Source: Paenibacillus endophyticus (GTDB lineage: Bacteria; Bacillota; Bacilli; Paenibacillales; Paenibacillaceae). From it: a DNA stretch of 64,000 bases. The DNA lies in NCBI RefSeq assembly GCF_014192395.1, contig NZ_JACHXW010000014.1, positions 93,149 through 157,148 on the forward strand. Reading direction: 5' to 3'. Below are positions 49,796 through 59,375 of the stretch, piece by piece (the stretch's first letter is position 1; every line of letters begins with the position of its first letter). Both the position numbers and the translations under genes were made by a program. A model generated the notes under the pieces. It was given only the letters and a program-made list of their open reading frames with translations, had not been told where the DNA came from and did not search any database.

Positions 49796-52267
49796 CTAAA
49801 TAGATTTCAGCGGATAATAGACAAATGAGTTCAACAACACATCTCCGCCTCTGCTGTAAAGAGATACTCCATTGCTTGACGAATCTGGGAAGATAAGATC
49901 GGTAATCACAACCCGACCGTCATTCGCAAACACTTCGACAGAGCATTGGTCGACGAATATACGCAATTTCAACTGTTTTCCATCAGTCTGTACTTCAGCT
50001 CCGTGTTTGCATGGAAACATTTCATGGAAGCTTGACTCCCCTGAACGGGTGCGGTCGATGTACAGAAAGCTTGACTCCGCCTCAAATCCGATTACTGTCT
50101 CCTCGCGATCGGATTGGCAGACTTTCAGTCCGAACTCCTTCACATCTTTCCACTCAACTTCTACTTCGATTTCGTAGGCGTTTCCGCTTAAACCGGCCAG
50201 CAAGCGATCACCAGACAGCACGGTACCGGAAAGATTAGTTGCCGGCTCGCCGCGTAAACCGGTTAGTTCCTCAACCGGCTCTGAGATCAAACGAATGCCT
50301 TCCGAAGTTTGTGTCAAAGATAGGGAACGCGGAATTGTCATCGCGCTGCGCCATCCCGTGGTTGGTGTTTGGTTCGCATATTTCCAGTTGCTCATCCAGC
50401 CAATGAGAATACGACGTCCATCTTCTTCACGCACATCGGACCAAGAGACTCCAGCATAATTGTCGCGTCCATAGTCCATCCATAATATCTCTTCCTGCTC
50501 CAGATCGCTTGTGAACGTAACCCCATCGAATTGACCAATAAAATATTGAGTGCGTGATCCTTCCGGGAATTCCGAATTATCGCCAATACTTACTATCAAC
50601 ACCCACTTTTTATTCTCGCATTCACCGTCGACCGGCAGTTCAAACAGATCCGGGCATTCCCATACTCCCGCATGTGAACCCATTTTGGCTCCGAACTCGC
50701 TGGCAAACGTCCACTCCTTTAAGTTCGGGGATGTGTATATACGGACATGATCGTCAACTGCCAGCACCAACACCCAGCGATTTGTATCCGCATTCCAGAA
50801 AACCTTAGGATCTCGGAAATCGATTAATTCGACATCGACCAAAACCGGGTTCCCCTCGTACATCGTCCACGTCCGGCCTTTGTCCGTGCTGTATGCAAGA
50901 CTTTGACGCTGTCTCGGCCTCTCGGTGATTGTTTTTCCGTCGATAACGTAAGCGCCCTTCTCGTAGATGGTATTCGGGTACGTATCTGAATGCGTAAATA
51001 CGGCGACAAGACCAGCATTGCCTCCAAAGAAACCACTTGTATCGTTCCAATCGACGACAGCACTGCCTGAAAATATCATTCCGTTGTGATCCGGAGCGAT
51101 CGCAATCGGCAAATGATCCCAGTTCACCAAATCCTTACTAACAGCATGTCCCCAGTGCATCGGTCCCCACTCATTTTTGTGAGGATAATATTGATAGAAC
51201 AGATGATACTCACCTTCATAATAAACAAGTCCATTCGGATCATTCAGCCATCCAGACGGAGGACTATAGTGAAATAGTGGACGGTACTTTTCATGGTTAG
51301 ATTCTGAATTTGCCTTCATGATGAACTCTTCTACATCCGATAATGATGGCATCGCTAGAATTGCGCCTTTTCTTGTCGTGACCAGGGCTCCAACTGCGTT
51401 TGCAAATAGAGCCATAGACTTAATATTGTCTTCATTTAAATTATTTATCTGACAGTTTCTTTCCAACAACTGATACAGGAAACCTCCCAAAAATGCGTCT
51501 CCGGCACCTGTCGTATCTACGACATTCGCTGGAAAACCGGGAACGGACACCGCAATATCTCCTTTTCTTACAAAACAGCCTTTTTCCGCTCGCGTGACGA
51601 GTATAATACTGACTCCGTATTGGAGGAATATTTGCTGAGAACCACTTTCCAGATCGTTTGTTCCAGTTATAAATTCAAGCTCTTCTTCCGAAATCTTTAG
51701 AACGTCCGCGAAAGTCAACCCGATCAGAATTTTCTCCTTGGCGTGCTCAAGGTTGTTCCATAACGGGATACGCAAATTCGGATCGAAAGAGACTATCTTT
51801 CCATTCGCCTTAGCAATCATTGCCGCCTTAATTGTCGCTACGGACGCAAGTTCGTCCGTCATGGATATGGAGCCAAAATGAAAAATTTTTGACTTCTCTA
51901 CAATCGTATAATTGACTTCCGAGGCGCTAAGAAGCATATCCGCTCCCGGATTTCGAACGAAGCTGAACGTACGGTCTCCTCTTTCGTCCAAGTGAACAAA
52001 GGCCAAAGTCGTGCTCGCATCATCCGTACTGACAACGCCTTTAATATTAATGCTGCAAGACTCCAGTGTCTCTTTCAAAAAGCTGCCAAACTGATCATTG
52101 CCTACTTTTCCGATGAATGCCGTTTTTTTGTCCCATTTCGACAATGCTGCAAGCACGTTGGCTGGCGCTCCGCCTGGATTCTGCTCGAACCTTGCGATGT
52201 TATCTCCGGTTGAATCTACTGGAGTAAAATCTATTAATACTTCCCCAAGTGACGTAACATCAAACAT
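49796..52267 (-). CDS. fused fructokinase (PfkB) and GH32 beta-fructosidase
   Basis: This is an 823-residue cytosolic protein with two complete enzymes in one frame. Residues 1-316 are a PfkB-type fructokinase: GGAPANVLAAL, FDPNLRIPLW, and DTTGAGDAFLGGF with catalytic Asp257. Residues about 325-823 are a canonical GH32: GWLNDPNG with Asp343, DFRDPKVF, and VWECPDLF with Glu537, followed by the beta-sandwich. No stop codon separates them. An in-frame ATG at 51317-51319 (Met317), with a weak AGAAGAG upstream, could also give free GH32. The protein would cleave imported fructosides and phosphorylate the fructose to fructose 6-phosphate. It ends the second transport operon, 47 bp after the LamG-GH32 gene. 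Confidence 0.93.
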   Translation of the reverse strand: MFDVTSLGEVLIDFTPVDSTGDNIARFEQNPGGAPANVLAALSKWDKKTAFIGKVGNDQFGSFLKETLESCSINIKGVVSTDDASTTLAFVHLDERGDRTFSFVRNPGADMLLSASEVNYTIVEKSKIFHFGSISMTDELASVATIKAAMIAKANGKIVSFDPNLRIPLWNNLEHAKEKILIGLTFADVLKISEEELEFITGTNDLESGSQQIFLQYGVSIILVTRAEKGCFVRKGDIAVSVPGFPANVVDTTGAGDAFLGGFLYQLLERNCQINNLNEDNIKSMALFANAVGALVTTRKGAILAMPSLSDVEEFIMKANSESNHEKYRPLFHYSPPSGWLNDPNGLVYYEGEYHLFYQYYPHKNEWGPMHWGHAVSKDLVNWDHLPIAIAPDHNGMIFSGSAVVDWNDTSGFFGGNAGLVAVFTHSDTYPNTIYEKGAYVIDGKTITERPRQRQSLAYSTDKGRTWTMYEGNPVLVDVELIDFRDPKVFWNADTNRWVLVLAVDDHVRIYTSPNLKEWTFASEFGAKMGSHAGVWECPDLFELPVDGECENKKWVLIVSIGDNSEFPEGSRTQYFIGQFDGVTFTSDLEQEEILWMDYGRDNYAGVSWSDVREEDGRRILIGWMSNWKYANQTPTTGWRSAMTIPRSLSLTQTSEGIRLISEPVEELTGLRGEPATNLSGTVLSGDRLLAGLSGNAYEIEVEVEWKDVKEFGLKVCQSDREETVIGFEAESSFLYIDRTRSGESSFHEMFPCKHGAEVQTDGKQLKLRIFVDQCSVEVFANDGRVVITDLIFPDSSSNGVSLYSRGGDVLLNSFVYYPLKSI

Positions 52268-52314
52268 TTCTCTCCCACCTACTCCTCTTGTTCTCTCTTG
52301 GATGACTTAATCTT

Positions 52315-54579
52315 TCATTGATCATGGAAAACCGGTTTCATATTCCATATTTGGAGCGATTTGATTTGAATATCCTCATCTGAAAAAAGCTGGACTCCAT
52401 CGGCATCTATGCGAGACGGATAAGTCCTGGTCGTTAGGCTTTTCAATCCATTCGCATATGTTTCGATCAGTGAACGGTCGACAAAAATTCGCAGGACCAA
52501 TAGCTCTCCCCGCAAATCTAGTTCGCCTTCCTGAATGCCGGTCGTCCGCTCATTAGAGTCTAGTGTAGCGCGGCCACGGTCTACACCGAGTTTCTTATTA
52601 AATTTATCGTAATATAGTTTCGTTTCCTCTTCACCCTCTGGTGATCTACGCACGGACACACCATAACAGTTTGCGAGCCCAGCATTGAAAGAAATGTCTA
52701 TTTCCAGCATAGTGCCATGTATATCTTGCAAGCGACGATTTGCTTCTTCCAACGACACATCTGACAGTTGAAGCAGAAGAGAATCGCGTAATTGCTTCAT
52801 TTCGCCGATTGGCTCCACTCCAAGTCGACCATCTGCCCGTAAGCTTAAAGAAACCGGCATCCCCGCGTCATGTGCCCATCCGCTGTCGTATTCTAGCTCA
52901 TGCGTCCGTTCTCCCTGGGCTATCGTGAACAGTAACGATCTTCCCGTGACCGGATCGACCATGCCGCTCGGTCCTGAGAAGTGATAGTCATCAACATCAA
53001 GTTGCTGCGGCTCTTCATTGTCCGGAATGAATCGTATGTTTTCGCTATCATACGTTCCTATCCAATAGTGTACGACCATCTTCGCGCCGACTCCCCACGG
53101 ACTAAATACAAAGATGTGTTTGCCCGTTTCTTGTCCGTCACGTTTCAACGGCAGCAGTACCGGCAGTTCCCACCCCGTTCCCAAATGAGGGTACTTCGTA
53201 TAATCGCTTAAGAAGAATTGGCCTTTGTATTCCCATGTCTCCAAGTTTTCTGAAACATAGACAAATGCCGTTCCGCCCCGTTCGACAATACCGCCTCCGA
53301 CCAGCATAATCCAGCGACCCTCTTCCTTCCATACGAACGGATCTCGAAACATCCCGGGCAGCACTCCGTCGTCTGTCGGTTGCGTAACAAGCGGCATCTG
53401 TCTTTTCTTCCACCGAATCAATTCCGGATCGCCGTCTTCCGAAAATGTGCTCCTTGCTAACGCCACACATTGATCGGGATATCTGGTTAAATCCCCTGCC
53501 GTATAAAATAAAGCAGGTATTCCATTTTCGTCCAGTGCAGCGCTGCCCGACCATATACCGTCCGAATCAATACCAGGTTCGGGGGCAAGTGCTAATGGCA
53601 AGTCCCGCCATCGAACCAAATCCTCGCTTACCCAATGACCCCAATGGATCGATCCCCAGAATGGACCTCTCGGATTTGCTTGATAAAACAAATGATAACG
53701 ACCATTAAAATAAATTGGAGCATGAGGCTCGTTCATCCAATGCCCAGGAGGATTCAGATGAAACTGGGGCCGATGTCGGTCCTGCTTGAAGCGCTCGCGC
53801 GGGATCATCAGATCTTGGATCGAAATTTCAGGCAGTTTTCCATCGTAAGGTTCCAGAGCATCCCGATAAAGACAGCTTATTTCTTCCCCGCTCAAACTTT
53901 TGGAATGGATTTGGACTTCATCCATAAGTCCGTCGAAATGATTCTTGATGAAAGGCTCTGCCAAAACAACTTCCTCGTTATGGCGCCCAATGAGCAAATC
54001 CGTCTCGCTAGGTGAAATGTTCGCTGTTACGGAAACCTTACGACTAGCCGCTTCTTCCCCATTTAGATATAGCTTTAACATGCCGTTTCCTTTATCGTAT
54101 ACGGCAACCACGAAAGACCACCGATTTTTCGGAATTGGCTTGTCGTGGCACCAGACTTCGATCCATTCCTTGTCAATACCCAGCTGCAAAGACCAGGAAC
54201 CGTGTTGGTACAGCCCGAATAGGTAACCCTGCGCTTGTTCTCTGTTGTGCTGATTCACAATAGCGCACAGCCTTTGCTCATTATCGAGATCATAAGTTCT
54301 AGGCGCAATCCACGCGGTGATCGTCAGACCGTCAGTCGGTTTCTCTACATCGACAGACGAACGGCGGATATATGTGGAATAACCATCGAACGACAAGGCG
54401 GTTCCAGATATCCCCTGATGCCACCCAGGTTGCTGCGGCGGCCCAAACCTTCCCTTTCCAAGAGCATATTCAATCTTGTCTTCTTTATTCGAAGCCGCGT
54501 CTCTTGTCAAGTTTCCAGAGCCTTCATCAAACGACCAGCTAGCGATGAAAGATCGATTTCGTTGATTCGAGTATTGCAT
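52315..54579 (-). CDS. LamG-GH32 protein with WMNE variant and no signal peptide
   Basis: This is a 754-residue protein from the ATG at 54577-54579, which has GGGAG seven bases upstream. A TTG 14 codons earlier lacks a good site, and neither start yields a signal peptide. The LamG-like domain (about 10-245) begins FIASWSFDEGSG. GH32 has WMNEPHAPIYF with Glu284 at the nucleophile position, MFRDPFVW with Asp413, and GWELPVLLP with Glu471. The beta-sandwich runs to the end. It is a paralogue of the secreted enzymes at 20951 and 12382 but appears cytosolic, and sits between the binding protein and the kinase-GH32 fusion. It may act on imported oligosaccharides. Confidence 0.9.
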   Translation of the reverse strand: MQYSNQRNRSFIASWSFDEGSGNLTRDAASNKEDKIEYALGKGRFGPPQQPGWHQGISGTALSFDGYSTYIRRSSVDVEKPTDGLTITAWIAPRTYDLDNEQRLCAIVNQHNREQAQGYLFGLYQHGSWSLQLGIDKEWIEVWCHDKPIPKNRWSFVVAVYDKGNGMLKLYLNGEEAASRKVSVTANISPSETDLLIGRHNEEVVLAEPFIKNHFDGLMDEVQIHSKSLSGEEISCLYRDALEPYDGKLPEISIQDLMIPRERFKQDRHRPQFHLNPPGHWMNEPHAPIYFNGRYHLFYQANPRGPFWGSIHWGHWVSEDLVRWRDLPLALAPEPGIDSDGIWSGSAALDENGIPALFYTAGDLTRYPDQCVALARSTFSEDGDPELIRWKKRQMPLVTQPTDDGVLPGMFRDPFVWKEEGRWIMLVGGGIVERGGTAFVYVSENLETWEYKGQFFLSDYTKYPHLGTGWELPVLLPLKRDGQETGKHIFVFSPWGVGAKMVVHYWIGTYDSENIRFIPDNEEPQQLDVDDYHFSGPSGMVDPVTGRSLLFTIAQGERTHELEYDSGWAHDAGMPVSLSLRADGRLGVEPIGEMKQLRDSLLLQLSDVSLEEANRRLQDIHGTMLEIDISFNAGLANCYGVSVRRSPEGEEETKLYYDKFNKKLGVDRGRATLDSNERTTGIQEGELDLRGELLVLRIFVDRSLIETYANGLKSLTTRTYPSRIDADGVQLFSDEDIQIKSLQIWNMKPVFHDQ

Positions 54580-54667
54580 CTCTCCACTCCCATCCTTTTT
54601 CCATTCTCTTTGAGGAAACAAGCCGGAACTGTTGTGCGTTCCGGCCTGCTTTCGTGCTTATATCAGA

Positions 54668-56329
54668 TTATTTCTGTGCAGCAACATAACGGTCGTAACC
54701 GGATTGGTGGGCTTTAAGCAATTCTTCAACGCCCATCTTCTTCAAAGTTGCTTGGAATTCTTCCCATTCTTTTTCTACACCGCCGCTGAGCAGCCATTTA
54801 GCGCGCATTTTGTTGATGTAGGCGGAAATATCCGGCTTCAGACGATCAATGACTTCCAATTCTTCTGGATTGAAGAAGAGATTAGGGAATTTTTCGGCTT
54901 GCATTTGCGGTACGTAATACTTAACGCTGTCATTAATTCGGTCTTGAGCGCGCGGTTCAACATAAGCAACTGTATCCTCCATTTCGGATAGGAGAAGACC
55001 GATACCGTTGGTGATTGCCGTTTTTTGCTTGAGCTCACCCGGATTCTCTACCACCTTCTGGATTAGCTTCCCGCTGGCGTCTTTATCAAACCAAACGCCG
55101 AGAGGACCGAAGCGAGTTTGGGCAGACATTGTAGGCTCAAAGAAGGAATCCAGCCATGCCGCCGTAATTTCCGGGGATTTGTTGTCTTTTGTGATAGCTG
55201 CGCCATCGCGGCCTAGACCGCCGCCGCTGTTCCATTTGACGACCATGTCTTTGAACGGAGGCACAATGACCCAATGTTCGCTTCTTTCAGGACCGACAAC
55301 ATCGTTTTTGTCCCACCAGATCATAGCGCCGATCGTCTCGTCCTCTGTTTTTCCTCTCGCAAAGTACGTATCATAGTCATGCGTAAAGGCATCCAGGTCA
55401 ACCAAACCTTCTTTGAACCAATTGCTCAGATAAGATACCGCTTGTTTGAAGCCTTCTTGCTGAGCGGAGATGGTGACTTTACCGTTATCCACGTTAAGGT
55501 GATCGATATATGTCGGGTTGTTCGGACGATGTGTCTTGTCCGGCACGCCGAATGCTCCGAACAGAACGCCGATATCGCCTGTCCAGAAATTATCGATATA
55601 CGTCAGCGGAATTTCGTCCGCCTTTCCGTTACCGTTTGGATCTTGCTTTTTGAATGCTTGCAATACTGTCGTAAACTCGTCAATCGTCGTCGGGATCTGA
55701 AGTTTCAACTTGTCTAGCCAATCTTTATTGATGTACAGGAAGTCCGGATTCGCACCGATCTCTTCCTGTCCTGACCCGATTTCCTCACCGTGTGGCAGGG
55801 CGTAGATATTGCCGTCAGGGGCCATGATCGACGCTTTGATATCCGGCCTGTTATCTAAAATCGATTTCAGATTCGGCATATGATTTTCGATCAGGTCGTT
55901 CAGAGGAATGAGGGTGCCTTCTTGGCCATATCTAACCAACTCAGTATCCGAGAAACGGCCGCTAAAGAAGAAGTCAGGGAGACTTCCGCTCGCCAGCAGC
56001 AAATTGCGTTTCTCGATAAAGTCGTTGTCTACTGTCGTCTCCCATTCGATGTGAACGTTCGTATTTTTTTCAAGCTCTTGGAGAAGCGGCTGCTCGTTGA
56101 AGTCGCTTGGAGCAAGAACAGGGCGGTGCGCGGACGCCTTCAAAGTGATTTTTTCTTTTAGCGGGAATTGGCTACCGTTTGTCGTTTCGGATGCCGGTGC
56201 GCTTGCAGACGGTTCGGTATTGGTACTTGCCGAAGGTGATTCATTGTTACCACCGTTGCCGCTGCATGCTGATAGAACCGTTGTTAAGCTTACGATGACT
56301 GCCAATGTAATGGATGACTTTCTTTTCAT
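54668..56329 (-). CDS. LplA-like oligosaccharide-binding lipoprotein (fructan block 2)
   Basis: This is a 553-residue lipoprotein. The lipobox is VLSAC (Cys at about residue 22), followed by a Gly/Asn/Ser/Glu linker. The mature part matches large LplA/YtcQ-type binding proteins: NTNVHIEWETTVDNDFIEKRN, SGSLPDFFFSGR, TTIDEFTTVLQAFKKQDPNGNGK. GGGAGG lies 11 bases before the ATG. It follows its two permeases, so the operon order is permease, permease, binding protein, LamG-GH32, kinase-GH32. The cargo is probably a fructan fragment longer than a disaccharide; this is contextual. Confidence 0.9.
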   Translation of the reverse strand: MKRKSSITLAVIVSLTTVLSACSGNGGNNESPSASTNTEPSASAPASETTNGSQFPLKEKITLKASAHRPVLAPSDFNEQPLLQELEKNTNVHIEWETTVDNDFIEKRNLLLASGSLPDFFFSGRFSDTELVRYGQEGTLIPLNDLIENHMPNLKSILDNRPDIKASIMAPDGNIYALPHGEEIGSGQEEIGANPDFLYINKDWLDKLKLQIPTTIDEFTTVLQAFKKQDPNGNGKADEIPLTYIDNFWTGDIGVLFGAFGVPDKTHRPNNPTYIDHLNVDNGKVTISAQQEGFKQAVSYLSNWFKEGLVDLDAFTHDYDTYFARGKTEDETIGAMIWWDKNDVVGPERSEHWVIVPPFKDMVVKWNSGGGLGRDGAAITKDNKSPEITAAWLDSFFEPTMSAQTRFGPLGVWFDKDASGKLIQKVVENPGELKQKTAITNGIGLLLSEMEDTVAYVEPRAQDRINDSVKYYVPQMQAEKFPNLFFNPEELEVIDRLKPDISAYINKMRAKWLLSGGVEKEWEEFQATLKKMGVEELLKAHQSGYDRYVAAQK

Positions 56330-56448
56330 TTGTACAGAAACCTCCCTTTAATTGCTTGCATATCAGTAAGAACTGGCCCTGCCATTGGTCCACGGTTTCC
56401 TCCGAGGCACGAATCACCTCCTTATTTAAATTTGGTGTAGATTCGCTC

Positions 56449-57339
56449 TTAGCCTTTAACAGACCCGATGAACACCCCTTGTACAAAATAACGTTGCAAG
56501 AACGGGTAAAGGATTAAAAGCGGAAGCGCTGCGACAATAATAACGCCGTATTTGATTAAACCAACAATCCGCTGCTGCTCGACTGCCGACTGAATGTCCG
56601 ACAACAGGTTACCCGTAGGCTGGTTTTGAATCAGTATATTTCTCAAAATCAATTGCAGCGGATATGTCGCTTCGTCTTTCAGATAAATCAAAGCGTCGAA
56701 AAATCCATTCCACTGCTTTACGATCGCAAATAGGGCAAGAACGGCAATGATCGGTTTTGATAACGGAAGCACAAAGCTCCAGATATATCGCATATTCGTA
56801 CATCCGTCCATACTCGCCGATTCTCTTATTTCCTCAGGAAGACCTTGGAAGAAAGTTCTCGCAATAATGATGACGAAGGCATCGAGTGCAGGAAGTAAAA
56901 CTACCGGCCATATGGTATCCATTAAATGCATGTTCCGCATAAGCAAATAGGTTGGAATCAGTCCACCGTTAAAAAACAATGTGACCGCAAAAAAGAGCAT
57001 GAATGCGTTTCGGCCATAAAAATCTTTTCGTGACAAAGGGTAGGCCGCCATGATGGCAAGCGATGTACCGATGAACGCTGAGAGAACTGCGTAAAGAAGA
57101 GAATTTCGATACCCAAGCCAGATCGCTCCATCATTGAATATCCGCTGATAGCCCTCGAATGTGATACCCTGCGGTATCAACCACACATCACCTGTACCGA
57201 CACGATTCGGATCACTGAAAGATGCGATCAGAATAAAATAAAGCGGATACAGGATCATAAGCATAAATCCGATGAGTAGTGTATAGTTGACGACATCGAA
57301 AAGTACGTCTCCGGTCGTTTTTCTTTTTATGCTAATCAT
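56449..57339 (-). CDS. LplC/YtcP-like ABC transporter permease
   Basis: This is a permease with six helices and the EAA loop EEIRESASMDGCTNMRYIWSF; the C-terminus is YFVQGVFIGSVKG. The frame extends 13 codons upstream, but the ATG at 57337-57339 follows GAGGAGAG and leaves a 19-bp gap after the partner gene, so I used it. It pairs with the LplB-like permease just upstream. Confidence 0.9.
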   Translation of the reverse strand: MISIKRKTTGDVLFDVVNYTLLIGFMLMILYPLYFILIASFSDPNRVGTGDVWLIPQGITFEGYQRIFNDGAIWLGYRNSLLYAVLSAFIGTSLAIMAAYPLSRKDFYGRNAFMLFFAVTLFFNGGLIPTYLLMRNMHLMDTIWPVVLLPALDAFVIIIARTFFQGLPEEIRESASMDGCTNMRYIWSFVLPLSKPIIAVLALFAIVKQWNGFFDALIYLKDEATYPLQLILRNILIQNQPTGNLLSDIQSAVEQQRIVGLIKYGVIIVAALPLLILYPFLQRYFVQGVFIGSVKG

Positions 57340-57358
57340 TTTTCTACTCTCTCCTCTT

Positions 57359-58258
57359 CTAGAACAAGCCGTTTCCACTCATTTTTTTAACTGTCCTGTT
57401 AACAATAAATAGCAGAACCAAGTTAATGACAGCATTAAACAAACCAATCGCCGCTGAGAAACTATATTGTGCCCTCTGAATTCCTATTTTGTACACATAA
57501 GTAGGAATGATCTCCGAAGCATCTACGTTAATATCCGTTTGCATTAGGAACGCTTTTTCGAAACCTATGTTCATCAAATTTCCGACAGCAAGTATAAACA
57601 ATACTGCGATGGTTGGCATAAGGCCCGGAAGATCAATATGCAGAACTCTTTTCCATTTACTAGCTCCGTCGACGACTGCCGCTTCGTGTAAATGGGGATC
57701 AATTGCAGCCAACGCGGCCAAATAGATAATGGATGAAAAACCGGTCGTCTGCCATACTTCGGTAAAAACGTAGATTGGCCTGAACCATTCTGAATCTGCC
57801 ATGAACATAACCGGCTCTCCGCCGAACCCCTTTATAATATGGTTAACGAGACCACTGTTTGGGGAGAGGAACACGAACACCATGCCTACTAAAACGACAG
57901 TAGAGATAAAATAAGGGGCATAGATGGACGTTTGCATGAATTTTTTAAATCTTTGATGCTTAACTTGATTCAGCATCAGAGCAATGATTATCGGAATCGG
58001 GAATGCAATAACAAGCAGGAGTACGCTTAAGTAAACGGTATTAGTGAGAACCTGCTCGAAATTGTAAGAATTGAAGAACCTGACAAAATGATCGAATCCC
58101 ACCCAAGGACTGTCCCATATCCCTTTGGCGGCGGAGAAATCTTTGAATGCAATTTGGACCCCGTACATGGGCAAATAGCGAAAAATGATAAAATAAGCCA
58201 CGGGAAGCAACATTAACAAATATAATTCCCAGTTAACCAGAATTCGTTTCATACGCAT
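57359..58258 (-). CDS. LplB/YteP-like ABC transporter permease
   Basis: This is a 299-residue permease: LYLLMLLPVAYFIIFRYLPMYGVQ at the start is diagnostic of LplB-type proteins. The EAA loop is HLHEAAVVDGASKWKRVLHI. The ATG has GGAGG eight bases upstream. It is the first gene of the second fructan transport operon. A perfect palindromic operator lies 27 bp before it, so the LacI protein encoded directly upstream should control it. Confidence 0.91.
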   Translation of the reverse strand: MRMKRILVNWELYLLMLLPVAYFIIFRYLPMYGVQIAFKDFSAAKGIWDSPWVGFDHFVRFFNSYNFEQVLTNTVYLSVLLLVIAFPIPIIIALMLNQVKHQRFKKFMQTSIYAPYFISTVVLVGMVFVFLSPNSGLVNHIIKGFGGEPVMFMADSEWFRPIYVFTEVWQTTGFSSIIYLAALAAIDPHLHEAAVVDGASKWKRVLHIDLPGLMPTIAVLFILAVGNLMNIGFEKAFLMQTDINVDASEIIPTYVYKIGIQRAQYSFSAAIGLFNAVINLVLLFIVNRTVKKMSGNGLF

Positions 58259-58284
58259 TGCAAATTCCTCCTATTACTTATAAC

Positions 58285-58308
58285 AAAAACGTTTACGTAA
58301 ACGTTTTT
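58285..58308. promoter_or_regulatory. perfect 24-bp palindromic operator of the second LacI regulator
   Basis: The half site AAAAACGTTTAC (58285-58296) is followed by its exact reverse complement (58297-58308). It lies between the regulator's terminator and the permease start, next to a -10-like TTATAA on the minus strand, so binding would block the transport operon promoter. Confidence 0.85.
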
Positions 58309-58318
58309 ATTTCGCGGT

Positions 58319-58356
58319 AAAAAAAATGCTAGCTTATCTTGCTAATCAAGCTAGCA
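58319..58356 (-). terminator. terminator overlapping the stop codon of the second LacI gene
   Basis: On the minus strand TGCTAGCTT (58348-58356) pairs with AAGCTAGCA (58327-58335) and is followed by eight T residues. The TAG stop (58351-58353) is inside the stem, so the ribosome reaching the stop would cover half of it. Confidence 0.85.
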
Positions 58357-59358
58357 CGACTCTCTCATAATCAAAGTTGTCGGTAATCGGTACTCATTAC
58401 TTTGTTGCACATCTGGATTTTCTATTCTTTGTATCATCACTTCTGCCGCTTTCACGCCTATTTCAAAAGACGGCTGACGGATAACCGATAGCGGCGGCAT
58501 CGTAATCTTCGTCCAATCATAGTCGTCAAACCCGATTACAGCGAGCTCATCCGGAATTCTAATCTTAAGCTCTTGCAAGCAAGCAACGACTCCCATGGTC
58601 AATACATTATTAGCGACGAACAGAGCCGTGATGTCGGCGGAAGCAAGAAGTTCCTTCGCGCAATTATAACCGCTCTCAAAGTTTGCCGGCACTTCTCTTA
58701 CAATCGACTGATCGAATTCGATACCGCAATTAGATAACGCTTTCTTATAACCTTCCATTCGTTCATTGCTCGTGGAAATCCCTAATGAACCGGTTATAAG
58801 ACCTATTTTCCTGTGCCCTTTATCGAGCAGCGTTTGAACCGCATTCAGCGATCCCCCGAAACCGTCAGCCAGTACGAAATCACCGTGGTAGCCCACAGGC
58901 CTGCGGTCGATAAAGACGACCGGATACCGGGAGTTTACCGTATCGTCCAAATAACCCACATCATCCGCGATGGAAGCAATGATTAGCCCATCGATGAGTT
59001 TTGAATTAAATAACTTGATCTGCTCTATCTCTTCTTCCAGCTCTTCCGTCGAGTTGTTACTGAGCAACACCTGGTAACCGTACCGTCTTAGTGTCTTCTG
59101 AATTCCTTGCGCGACAGTCATAAAGAAAAAATTCGAGGTATCCGAAGGAAGAACAGGAACAATTAGGCCAATCGTATTAGACTTCTGGCTCCTTAAGCTT
59201 TGAGCGACTGCATTAATGCGGAAATCCAGCAGTTTCATAGCTTCGTACACTTTCGCCTTTGTTTTTTCGGAAACGTACCTGGTATTGTTAACCACGTGAG
59301 AGACGGTTGCAATGGATACTCCAGCTGCCTCGGCTACTTCTTTAATCCCAACTTTCAC
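58351..59358 (-). CDS. LacI-family repressor of fructan block 2
   Basis: This is a 335-residue regulator. A GTG at 59356-59358 after GGGGAAACGA gives the usual N-terminus VKVGIKEVAEAAGVSIATVSH. The frame opens four codons earlier at another GTG that has no ribosome site. The hinge is DFRINAVAQSLRSQ, and the effector domain runs from about residue 58 (GLIVPVLPSDTSNFFFMTVAQG, LIDGLIIASI, AVIGFDDYDWTKITMPPLSVI). It has its own consensus promoter and operator, and the same type of operator controls the downstream importer operon. The effector is unknown but should derive from fructan. Confidence 0.93.
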   Translation of the reverse strand: MKVGIKEVAEAAGVSIATVSHVVNNTRYVSEKTKAKVYEAMKLLDFRINAVAQSLRSQKSNTIGLIVPVLPSDTSNFFFMTVAQGIQKTLRRYGYQVLLSNNSTEELEEEIEQIKLFNSKLIDGLIIASIADDVGYLDDTVNSRYPVVFIDRRPVGYHGDFVLADGFGGSLNAVQTLLDKGHRKIGLITGSLGISTSNERMEGYKKALSNCGIEFDQSIVREVPANFESGYNCAKELLASADITALFVANNVLTMGVVACLQELKIRIPDELAVIGFDDYDWTKITMPPLSVIRQPSFEIGVKAAEVMIQRIENPDVQQSNEYRLPTTLIMRESC

Positions 59359-59375
59359 TCGTTTCCCCACCCATA

